Below are positions 10,728-20,072 of a DNA stretch of 64,000 bases, piece after piece. The position numbers and the translations under genes are program-made. The DNA comes from Elsinoe arachidis. Taxonomy: Eukaryota > Ascomycota > Dothideomycetes > Myriangiales > Elsinoaceae. The notes under the pieces are model-generated. The model saw only the letters and a program-made list of their open reading frames with translations. It did not search any database and was not told where the DNA came from. Numbering within the stretch: position 1 is the stretch's first letter; every line of letters starts with the position of its first letter. Where the stretch lies: positions 2,170,001 to 2,234,000 of the forward strand of contig JAAPAX010000004.1 of NCBI GenBank assembly GCA_013372555.1, in the 5' to 3' direction.

Positions 10728-12164
10728 ATGGCCGCCACCTCGAAGTCTTCCGAAGTCCTGATCGTAGGCGCAGGTCCCGTCGGCCTATTCGCTGCACTTC
10801 GACTCGGCCAAGCAGGTATCAACACCAGGGTCATTGAGAAAGAGGCCGAGATCAGTCAGTTGCCCAGGGCGTGTATGTATTATCCTCAAGTCCAATTTGC
10901 ATTGCAGGATGCTGGCATTTGGAGTGATGTTGTGAAGGGTGGCGGTTTCCGTACGACCGGACTAGACATTCGCCTACCACCAGTATCCGATGGTCAAGGC
11001 GGGAAAGAGCCTGGCGAGTTGGTGGCCAACTTCCCAAGGGAGCCGAATTTTGACCCCACCGTTGATGCGTATGGACCTCCGGTACAGCCCCCAGCGATGA
11101 GCATGCTCAACATGCCGCAACCTCTGCTTGGAAAGGTACTGCTTGACAAGGCTATCGAGACGGGCAACGTCGAGGTAGTCTTCGGGAAAGAGCTGGTTTC
11201 AATCCTGGATGGCAGTAAGCAGGACTCAGCTGAAGTCCAAGTGCTGGTCAAAGACAGTAACACGGGAAGTGAGGAGGAATACAGAAGCTCGTTCCTGGTC
11301 GGTGCCGATGGAGGACGATCGAAAACCCGATCTTTGTTGGACGTCCCGTTTCCAGGTCACACGTGGCCAGAAAAGTTGATCGCGACTGATGTCTGGCTGC
11401 AAAATTATGAGGGAGGACCGAACACTACCACTCTCTTGATGCACAATACCAAGTATGTCATCTTCTCGCCGTTGACACCACCTGCACTCGGAAAGGTCAC
11501 GAAGTGGAGGGTGACGTTTGCTGTTGACCCAGAAGAGCTCAAGGAGAAGCCGATTGAATATTTCCTGTCCGAGGAGTACGTCTCTGAGGAGTACAACCGT
11601 GTCTGGGTCGGTCCACGGCCGATCACATGGAGACTTGATCGAATCAGCCCCTACACGGTGCACCAGCGTCTAGCTGCGAACTTCAAGCGTGGTAGATGTG
11701 TGTTGTTGGGAGACGCCGCACATTTGAACAATGTATGTGTTTGCCAATGCAGCCTCCGAAGTCGATGCTAATGCAGTAGGTCATTGGCGGGCTCGGTCTT
11801 TCGAATTGTCTACTTGACGCAGTTTCGTTGAGCGACGCTTTGATCATGACCTTGAGAGAGGGCAAGCCGGCGGATGCTGTGCTGACCATGTATTCCGATG
11901 AACGTCGACAAGTCTTTCAATTCTTTGTTGATCCGGTGTCAAGCTGGGTAAAATCGGGCACATGATCGATATATTTCGGAGCTGACCAGCCACCAGAGCA
12001 AGCTTCGGATTCAGTCAGGCGAGACCGACGATTGGTTCTTCCGAGCACTGAAGGATACTTCATCCCCATCCTTTGCAAACTATGTCAATACGCTGCAGAA
12101 TGTGTGGCCGACGCATATTCGCCAGATGGCAGCGAGCTTGCCCGTGGCAGCATCGGCCGCTTGA
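10728..12164 (+). CDS. FAD-dependent monooxygenase (PHBH / phenol hydroxylase-like)
   Basis: Class A flavoprotein monooxygenase that would hydroxylate an aromatic or similar substrate using NAD(P)H and oxygen. Three exons: 10728-11732, 11780-11947 and 11997-12164. Introns are 47 and 49 nt (branches GCTAAT and CTGAC), and the protein is 446 residues. The dinucleotide fold VGAGPVGLFAALRLGQAG is near residues 12-29, with the ribose-binding E at the end of the next strand (RVIEKE). The DG motif VGADGGRS and the GD motif GRCVLLGDAAHL are also present. The usual Pro after the GD motif is replaced (HLNNVIGGLGL). The C-terminal thioredoxin-like domain of phenol hydroxylases is absent. No cluster genes adjoin it, so the substrate is unknown. 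Confidence 0.85.
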
Positions 12165-13486
12165 TGGAGCTACTAGTCAGAATACAGATTGCTTAGATGT
12201 CGGTCGCTCTCCCCCACGGTTCGTACGTGACTGCATGCTTCGAAGTGATCTGGATCGCGATCGAGACTTTGTTCGGCATCGCTGATAGAACGAAGAATAC
12301 GATATGTTGTGCTCCGAAAGGATCAATGGCGGTCAAGGAGGGGCTGTACTACCCGTGAACCAGCCTCGAGTCCAGATTCGAGCTGGTCTTTCAACGTCGA
12401 AGGTGCAGCATCATGCAGGTCGTGAGATTCCACACGTCGTTTCCAAGAGCCCCAAATTGCTCGAATCTGGTTTCTGGGTTTACTCCATGCAGAGGTGCTT
12501 GACCCTGCTTTTGATGTTTGCTGATCCTTCGGAATCGGCTGCAGTTTCCGGCCAGAGATATACGCAGATGACTCCAGCTCTGCTCAGGCACCGTCTTGTG
12601 ATTGGTTGGTCGCTTGTTGGGAGTGACGATGTCGCGCTGCTGATGCGACCACGATAGGGTCTGCTCGTGCGACTGTAGACTGTTGAACATGATCAAGGTC
12701 CATTGAAGAAGGATGGCGACAAAGACATGAATGGTCACAAGCTCAAAACAAGGTTGGGGAAAGCATTGCGAGTAGGGAGCTCTGGCCACTTTTTGGAGCT
12801 TTTTGGAGAGAGGCTCTTCGGCGGGCAGGCGGCGGGCAGGCAAGGCGACGGATAATGGTATCGAAGATCGACAAACGGTCCGTCATTCACTCGATTCGTC
12901 ACGACATGATAGCTATCAAGTGAATGATCTGAACAGACACCTGCGGAGACACCTAAATATTACACGAGTCTATCCCTAATCTCCTCATCATCGATTCTCA
13001 GTCACGCTTGTCCGTGCCTCGACCAAACAGTCATTTGTTTGGGACTCACGAGACTGTCTTGGCCTGTCACCATCTCTCCCCAGAGGCCCGATCCCGGCTA
13101 TCAGCTCATCGTCCCAAGGTCCCAGTCACCTGTTCCTCTCCATCCTCCCACTCGCTATTCACCACACATCGACTCGAGGTAGACATTAACTTGTTGACTC
13201 CTCAATTTACCTTTGCACCGCCTGTCCATCTCCGCCCCAGGCAACAGTATCGACTCCACTTTATCGAGCTTGCCTCAGTCCATCATGCATAGCGCCTAAT
13301 CTCGAACCCTGTCTTGATTTCAAGAGGTGGAAGCTCGCACACCAGACACAGAAACAAGCGACGTATTCACAAATGATGGCATCGGATCATTTGCATTGGC
13401 GCGACCACATTCACATCAACACCCAGTAGACCGCTTCCTAGCGGAGCTGTGCCGGCTGGAGATAGCTCGGCCATAATCTGATAGCA
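12165..13486. other. intergenic region with promoter and 5' leader of ATG13
   Basis: 1.3 kb without a supported gene. It contains an imperfect duplication of GGCGGGCAGG at about 12820-12841 and pyrimidine-rich sequence before the ATG13 start. An open frame at 13008-13292 (94 codons) could be a leader ORF but has no protein character. Confidence 0.5.
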
Positions 13487-15967
13487 ATGCATCAGCACCC
13501 TCGACCAGCACCTCGGACCGCATCTGCGGCGAGCAATCCACAGTCGAATGCACAAAGAACCAACAATCCTCGAGACGATACAGCTCAACGAGCTCCATCA
13601 CGGCAGAGTGTGAGCTCCGAGTCCGGGTCAGGCAAGAGCAATGAGTCGGACACAGGTCGAACGGAGGACACTGTGACAGGACAAAATCCGGACCGCCAGC
13701 GTCTCAACCTCATTGTACAGGTATGTGGAATGTTGCCTCCCGCTCATATGGGACACGGCTTACTCTCGGCAGCATTTCTTCTCTAAAGCCGCTCTCATCG
13801 TGCTCAATGCACGGGTGAACCTGCCAGCCTCTCAGACCCGCGATGGAGAGATTCGAACAGACAAATGGGTAAGCTCAAGGCCAATGACAAACAAGAGTTC
13901 GTAATTGACAAGGGCCAGTTCAACACTTGGATCAGGGACACGAATGTCCTCAGCCAAGATCTCAACGAATGGAAGAACATGGAGGCGGCACAGCGTCTGC
14001 CACCAAGTCTCGCCGTCGAGTTCTATATCGACCTCAATCAGCATCCTCAGAATCAAGCGCTCGTAGCCGTTGACGATGATCACAAGAGATGGGACGTGGC
14101 CAAGTCACTCGATGGTCATGCCAGGACACAGAATCTCGCAAGCTCACCCAAGACAGTAGTCTATGAACGCTGGACCATTAGTCTCGAGGATGCATCCACA
14201 CTACCTGCGTCGCAGCTCAGCGATGCCGCTCCCAATATTTACAAGAAGGGCGTTGTCCTACTCCGGTCTCTCTATACATACGCACGTCTGCTACCCGGCT
14301 GGAAGTTTTCACGCAGAATAAGCAAACAAGCTGGCAATGGTGTGCTACCAAAGCCAAAGTTTCGCTTGGTCAAAGGACCGATCCATCCTGTGGCCGACAC
14401 GCTGGAGTTGCCTTTGACAAATGATCCTGGTTCCGTGACAGAAGACTACAACTTTACGCGCCTCCCATGTGCTTTTGGCGCACTAAGGATATCCGTCAAA
14501 TATCGTACAAACTGTAACTTTGAATTGGACACTGCGGAAAGACTACTGTCAGCTCAGATAGCAACTGGCAGCAACTCTTTCAGTTCTACCAACAGAGCCG
14601 ACAGCACCTCCGAAGAGCTCCCTCAAGACTCACGATACAAGCCCTGGGTCAGGATGCCGAGCGTGGACGCACGTGACGAGCAGCCACAGCGTGCAGGCTC
14701 CGACGCCCGCGCGACATCAGGATCCAAATCTTCGCTGAGGTCCGAAGTTGTCTCCTCGAGCGTACCTAGACGTACTTCTGTCTCTTTTCAACCTTTCAAG
14801 GCAGGCTCCTTATCATCATCCCCCGCTGGAGGGTTCCTGTCGGGATCACCGTCCAGCTCGCTCGGCCGTCAAGTGGGCGCTGCACAGCCCTCACATTCGC
14901 GGAGTCGATCATCCTTGAACACACTACCACAACAAGCCCTTCGAGCTCCACCACTTGCCAATGAGACAGCCATAGCCTCTTCGGCTTCGTCGTCACCAAA
15001 GCCAGCACCTATTCAAAGATATAGCTCAAGCTTCTCAAATAGACAAGCGAGGTTTCCCTCCAGCACGAAAGCTGTCAAGAGTGACGAGGATGGATCCAGC
15101 AGCAGAGGCTCTGTATCTTCAACACAACGAGCATTTGTCGCGTATCCTGAGAATGAAGCTGCTGCACAGGACGACTCCGAATCCATCGGCGACTTCTTGA
15201 AAATGCTGGATACGTCAGTAAAGCGAGTACCTGCATTCTCACGCACCGATCCCGCGAGTCTCGCTGCCAACTCTCAAAGGACGGTCGCACAATACTCCAA
15301 ATTCGCCAAAATGCGGGACTCAACAGCACAGCTATCCGAGTCCATGTCTTCCTCCTTGATGCTACAACGCAGCAGCACCTCCTCCTCCCGCCAACTGTCA
15401 AACGTCCCCGGCCTGGTTGGCGGCACCGCAGCAAGCCTCAGCACATCCTCTTCCCCAAGCGGCAAGCCGATATCTCCACACACGCCCCACATGCCCGCCG
15501 TTCCCTCCCGACTCAGCAATAATAGCATAGCGAGCTACCCCCGACCAGATACAGAGGACAGCAACCGCACTCTTCGCGCTGCTTCTTCCTCCCGGGAGAC
15601 GCCCACGCGAGCACAGACTACCAACCCCATGGCCCGTGCGATTGACATCCCGAACTCTCCACGTGCCTACCCGGCCGAACGCCGCAGTAGTTCCGTGCAC
15701 AACAACGCCCGCGTCGCTCCCCGCCTAGTCGCTATTGGAGCAGTGGACGACGACATGATGCCCTTCGGACTTAGGAGCGCTAGTATGCCGAATGAAGAAC
15801 GAAGCTTGATAAGCAGGCTGCAAGGAAGCGGTGGCGGGAGCGGGAGTGGAAGTGGTGGTGGCAGTGGTGGCATTGAGAGACAAGAAGCGGATGAAGAGGA
15901 GGAAGAGGAGCCTCTGCTCTTCGATCTGGGGGAGTTGGGGAGGGAGAGTTTGAGGCGGGCGGAGTGA
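13487..15967 (+). CDS. ATG13: autophagy protein Atg13 (HORMA-domain subunit of the Atg1 kinase complex)
   Basis: Regulatory subunit of the Atg1 complex that starts autophagosome formation at the phagophore assembly site under TORC1 control. Exons 13487-13720, 13773-13868 and 13919-15967 give 792 residues. Introns are 52 and 50 nt, with branch TAATTGAC in the second. A Ser/Gln-rich tail of about 75 residues precedes the N-terminal HORMA domain (about 77-290), which contains HFFSKAALIVLNARV, WFNTWIRDTNVL and YKKGVVLLRSLYTYARLLPGW, typical of fungal Atg13. The rest is Ser-rich and disordered, as expected for the phosphorylated, Atg1- and Atg17-binding region. The end has a Gly/Ser run and then EEEEPLLFDLGELGRES, a conserved fungal tail. 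I chose the 50-nt second intron because a shorter alternative (29 nt) would break the family alignment. Confidence 0.93.
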
Positions 15968-16915
15968 TCATATGAGTCAAGGAAGATCTGTGATGAATAA
16001 GGCGGGGAAAGGGGCTCATGCCAATGATACCAACACCAGTACAGTGGACTTGGAGTGGGACAGGAGGATGTCGATGAGCGCGAGCGCACCACAGGCGCTC
16101 CTCTGGGCGCTGTTCATGATCTGATTTCACATATGACGAAGCGAAGGCGTTCTCATCTATTGCTATTCTTGACACAATTTGACAGGGGTAGGACGACAGA
16201 GAACTGGGTCCTGCGCATGACTTGGATTGGGTTTGGGTATAGATTGCATTTCTTCTTGGTTTGGCTTGGTCCAGGGACGCCTTTGGAGGTATGCTGGGTG
16301 GTAGCTGGATAGGTGGGGTATGATTGGGTCGGAGCTAGATTGCGTGGGCGAATTGGGATGCCGCGCATGGGAGGAAGATGTGAGGGAGGTGGGAGGCGGA
16401 TAGTATTGAATACTGAATCAAGATCCAAACTGCACTGTCCTCTGGAATGTGCCGTGAATTGCTCAAGTGTTTGGCTATGGGCGCTGTCTACTTGGACCTC
16501 GGAAGGCGGAGGATCCTTTGGTTGTGGCGAAAAGCTCAGTTGACAAGGAAGAGACCTTGCACGTCCCTCGCCATGCCTCTGATCACTTCAAGCCGGACGA
16601 ACAGTGACCGGACGTGGCAATGCCAAGCAGTATACCTGATAAGGAACGATCAGAAGAAGAAGGAAAGGGACGAGAGATACGAGTAAAGATAATGTGATGG
16701 AGCAGATCACACTGAAAGCCATAATTCAGGACAAGAGGAAAGAGAAGCGACCCAGAGAAATGATATAAAGCAAACGCAAACCGTCTATAGTAATTCCAGA
16801 CGCCGAAAATCACAACCCTGCAGTCTAAACGCCGTGCCCAAACCAACGACCATACTCCCTTCCCTCAGCTTCCCCGCTCAACACTCCCTCCCCACCTGGC
16901 CCAACGCGCATGGCT
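15968..16915. other. intergenic region
   Basis: About 950 bp between the convergent 3' ends of ATG13 and the secreted-protein gene. Overlapping short frames on both strands have no domain character. Nothing else supported. Confidence 0.5.
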
Positions 16916-17662
16916 CTACTCACCAGTCTTTGCCTTCTTCTTGGCTGGGCCCTCCTCTTCGCTGGTCGTCAGTGAGGAGAGCGAGGAGTCAGAGTCCGCC
17001 TGTTGAGCAGCAGGTCGCGACCCCGATGGACCAGCCTGGGACGGACCAGCCTCCTGGGTCGGGAAGTTGCCCTTCTCCGGCGATGGGGACTGGGACGGGG
17101 TCTTGAAGGGTTCCTCGATGGGGGATCCGAGTGTGTTGGAGCCTCCTGGGGTCTTGATCAGGGGCTGGACTTGCTGGATTCTGTCCAAGGGGACGGGGCC
17201 TGTAGTGCCGATCTCTTTCTCGTCGCGGTACCAGGTCTCGACGCCTCGGGCATCTGCTTCTTTGTTCATGTCGAAAAATCCAGGAGGTTTGGGCTTGGTC
17301 GCGACGGTGAGCACGTGGCCTTCGCCTTCCGGGGCTTTGCCGGCGTAGTTGGTGGCTACGTCCTTGTCACTGGTGAAGGGGATGATGCCGTCCTTCTTCG
17401 CCATTTCGCCATCTCCAGGAGGATTGATGTGCGGGTCGATCCTAAGGTTTTTGTCCTCGGGTGGGATTCCATGCCTGTCTGCGTTGGATAGGATACCTCC
17501 TTGCTCTTTGAGTGCTGGCAGCGGAGCACCAGTCCCTTGATACACAGGGTTTGGCGGGTTCCTCATGTCTTTGGGCTTTACGTTGTCGTCCGTCTTTTTT
17601 CCCTTGGGTGCGCCAAGGGCAAGTGTCGCGCAAGCAGCGAATAGCAAGTATTTGGTCAACAT
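16916..17662 (-). CDS. secreted protein with possible ADP-ribosyltransferase-like fold
   Basis: Intronless 248-residue protein. Residues 1-18 form a clear signal peptide (ends ALGA). Residues about 38-168 carry features in the order found in secreted ADP-ribosyltransferase folds: VYQGTG at 40-45, where active enzymes have Arg instead of Gln42; a GG turn at 55-56; PFTSDKDVATNYAG at 95-108 in place of the STS strand; and DEKEIG at 147-152, which contains an E-x-E pair (148, 150). Missing Arg42 suggests an inactive or divergent member. Residues 169-248 are Pro/Ser/Glu-rich, disordered and end in a Lys-rich run. The similarity is my own pattern reading and moderately weak; a plain hypothetical secreted protein is the alternative. 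Confidence 0.7.
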   Translation of the reverse strand: MLTKYLLFAACATLALGAPKGKKTDDNVKPKDMRNPPNPVYQGTGAPLPALKEQGGILSNADRHGIPPEDKNLRIDPHINPPGDGEMAKKDGIIPFTSDKDVATNYAGKAPEGEGHVLTVATKPKPPGFFDMNKEADARGVETWYRDEKEIGTTGPVPLDRIQQVQPLIKTPGGSNTLGSPIEEPFKTPSQSPSPEKGNFPTQEAGPSQAGPSGSRPAAQQADSDSSLSSLTTSEEEGPAKKKAKTGE

Positions 17663-18859
17663 CGTGATAATCTACCGTCCAGCGGAAGAACAAGACGAGA
17701 TGAGTATGCGATCGCAGAGAGCGAAGTATGAAAGGCAGCTAGAAGGGTGAGATGATGATCGTTGATTAGACCGGACCATAACAGCAGCTTTATACATGAA
17801 CTACTGATCGTCCTTGCAAACAGATAGATGGAGACGGTATTTGACAGCTGTACAGGGCTCGCCATGTCATGCCGGATGACTGAGAATGTACCTGTCGCTG
17901 TGTCCTCTCTTCTGGACGGAGTCGACTCCTGTTGACGAAAGGAAGGGAGGATGCATTCGAAAAGGGATAGGTGTACAAGAAATGATCAAATTTGGTCATG
18001 AAAGTCCAATGAGGTTGCACTAGAGCATGCCTCGAAGAGCCACCTGGAGTAAGACATCTCCAGAGGCGAACAGATAGGGATGATCAGAAGAACTGGATGA
18101 CGTGATTGGCGGCTCCCCAGGAGGACGACGTGGTGATTGAGAGCATCAATACCTCGGAGAGGATACTCCGAGCCTTAGCTTGACCCGCATCTCTACCGAT
18201 ATGCACCTGCTGTCTTCAGAGGAGGAGCCATGCATGTCGGTAAATGACTCGCTACGGCGTGTCGTGAGATAGATAAAGGGTGCAGCCGGGAATCCTTAAG
18301 CTTCCCTCAAAGGCTGTCCATACGGGAGGTATGAACAGTCAGGGGCATCGGTACTGCATGTACAGTAGACTAGGGTCCAATGTGATAGGGCTCGATTCTG
18401 CTGCTATTCTCGGCCTTGAAGGGCCCGTTCCTTCGTATCCTTATCAGATGGCCTTACCAGTAGACGGACAGTACATCGAGCCGTGACCATTCATCTATCA
18501 GTGTTGCTGCATCCAGGAATTCAGAAGGTCGAAAACGCAGGAAAGACACTGAGGGCGACTAAGAACCTCCCAGCCTGGCTGTGTTGTTTTTGCGCAATCA
18601 TAGTGTCTCCATTGTGTTCATGATGCTTAGAAGGACTCCGACGGCGAAATGGAAACCAGCTGTTTGTAGAATATGCTTGTGAATGACAAAAACGAGGAAT
18701 CGGTAGAACTTCGGTTCAAGCTGATCGTCTCGTCCCGAGGCTGAGGGTCAGCCGTGTTGGTGTAGCACACCACCTCGTGTTAATGATGATTTCGACTGTA
18801 CTCAAGACGCAAGTGGCTTTTGTCGTGACGGCCTTGCAGATTCAGCTTTGCAGCGTCGT
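17663..18859. other. intergenic region
   Basis: About 1.2 kb. It includes the promoter of the secreted-protein gene and otherwise nothing I can support; frames at 17790-18020 and 18280-18486 look random. Confidence 0.45.
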
Positions 18860-19210
18860 TCATGTTTCGACCTCGCTAAAGTCGCATCCACACCAGCCCC
18901 GGCACAGCCGAACAGCCATGCTCTTGCCAGTGTCCTCTGAGAATGTACTTGTGCCTGGTCGTGAATCGAATGTGAAAGAGGTAACCTCGGCGCCACCATC
19001 ATCGTCATTGGCGTCGCTGACGATATGCATAACGAAGCAGAGCTGGTCCGTCCAACTGCGTGAGATACGGACGATCAAGGCGTCTGCGGTCTGCTCTGAA
19101 ATGATCTCCCAGCGTTGCTGCATCTCCTTTGATTTGAAGCCAGTCTTGAGCTTTAATACATCCTCTTTGCTGATACGGATGCCCCAGGGCACAGTGATCG
19201 GTGATTGCAT
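18860..19210 (-). CDS. small conserved protein of unknown function (RSWT-type domain)
   Basis: Intronless 116-residue protein. It resembles a small domain found in many fungi and some bacteria. The pattern is an N-terminal Pro-rich start (ITVPWGIRISKEDV), a KEMQQRWEII block, then ISRSWTDQLCFVMHIV (normally RSWTG followed by a beta strand), an acidic loop, and a C-terminal helix with a Cys/Trp pair (LCRGWCGCDF). The usual Gly after RSWT is Asp here. The order of these blocks supports this strand over the overlapping plus-strand frame at 18777-19253. The function of the family is not known to me. It is transcribed away from the MITE at 19425-19658. Confidence 0.62.
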   Translation of the reverse strand: MQSPITVPWGIRISKEDVLKLKTGFKSKEMQQRWEIISEQTADALIVRISRSWTDQLCFVMHIVSDANDDDGGAEVTSFTFDSRPGTSTFSEDTGKSMAVRLCRGWCGCDFSEVET

Positions 19211-19424
19211 GATGGTGAATTGTCACGGTCAAGGCGCTGATATGTTCTGCTGACAGTGGAGTGCGCGAAAACGACGAGGCAGGTTGCAGACATTGCCTGC
19301 GAAGGCGGCCTCTTAATACGTCGCTTACCTGAGCTTCCGGCCTTACGAAAGATTGTGTGGGTTGGGATGTGGTTGTTCTGAGAAGGAAATGCCCTGTGAG
19401 CTCTGCCGCGGCGCACAGGTCCAG

Positions 19425-19658
19425 CACGCTCGGGACAAATTAAATGGTACACGTAAGGAAGCCGACAGTAGCTATGTCACATACTACCAGGCACAGTCCC
19501 TTATGATTTGTGTATCTAGCTTGACCGTCGAATAGCTGGTAGTACTATCTGCTATACTACCAGATATAGCAGCATCACTGGCTACATAGTAGGAGATATG
19601 CCCCTGTAAAGTTCTGGTAGTTCTGGTGGTGTGTACCGCTTAATTTGTCCCGAGCGTG
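19425..19658. mobile_element. MITE with 29-bp terminal inverted repeats
   Basis: Non-coding 234-bp element. Its left end CACGCTCGGGACAAATTAA is repeated exactly, inverted, at the right end, and the match extends to about 29 bp with two mismatches (to GGTACAC). It is flanked on both sides by CCAG (19421-19424 and 19659-19662), a likely 4-bp target duplication. Inside are further inverted CTGGTAGT/ACTACCAG motifs, so the strand could fold into a long hairpin. There is no coding capacity. The superfamily is not clear: the 4-bp CCAG does not match the TA duplication of Tc1/mariner. Confidence 0.85.
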
Positions 19659-19903
19659 CCAGACAAACGTCACGCCAACCGGGATTTGATTTCTGCACAC
19701 CGCGTCTTTTCGACCACCGGAACAGACACGCGACGCCAATTAACTTTGGCTACACCACTTTCTCGAGCATACACACCACACATTGCTGAATGCTGCCATT
19801 GCCGCCGACCACGATATTGACGACCGGACCTTTGCATCTGGATCTGGAGTTCAAGCATGTCCCTTTCTATTACCTGGACTTGACCCTTACTACCGCTTTC
19901 GAC

Positions 19904-19909
19904 ACGCGT
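19904..19909. promoter_or_regulatory. MCB-type box ACGCGT (distal)
   Basis: Perfect palindromic ACGCGT, 164 bp upstream of the CDC45 start. In yeasts this is the MBF binding site that drives G1/S transcription of replication genes. Confidence 0.7.
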
Positions 19910-19914
19910 CACCG

Positions 19915-19920
19915 ACGCGT
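19915..19920. promoter_or_regulatory. MCB-type box ACGCGT (proximal)
   Basis: Second perfect ACGCGT, starting 11 bp after the first. Paired boxes at one-helical-turn spacing before CDC45 make chance occurrence unlikely. Confidence 0.7.
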
Positions 19921-20072
19921 TACCCCTCGTCGACAAGCCGACAGTGCGACAAAGCTACCTCTGGTGTTCTTCTTTCAGCACGCTCGATGCACCGACGACA
20001 GTGGTCACCAGCTACTAGACACACTAATTCATCTCCTTCGACCGAAGCTGCCAGGACGTGTGACCTAGCAGG

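Larger units (their letters stand above)
19211..20072. promoter_or_regulatory. divergent promoter region carrying a MITE and G1/S boxes
   Basis: Lies between the small conserved gene and CDC45, which are divergent. It contains a 234-bp MITE (19425-19658) and two ACGCGT boxes close to CDC45. No other gene supported. Confidence 0.6.

Noticed and set aside
12391..12843. 150-codon minus-strand frame
   Set aside because: Composition looks random, with no recognisable features, and it overlaps another open frame on plus.
13008..13292. 94-codon frame upstream of ATG13
   Set aside because: No domain, signal or conserved pattern; at most a leader ORF.
18777..19253. 158-codon plus-strand frame
   Set aside because: The overlapping minus-strand product has a recognisable conserved pattern; the plus frame does not.
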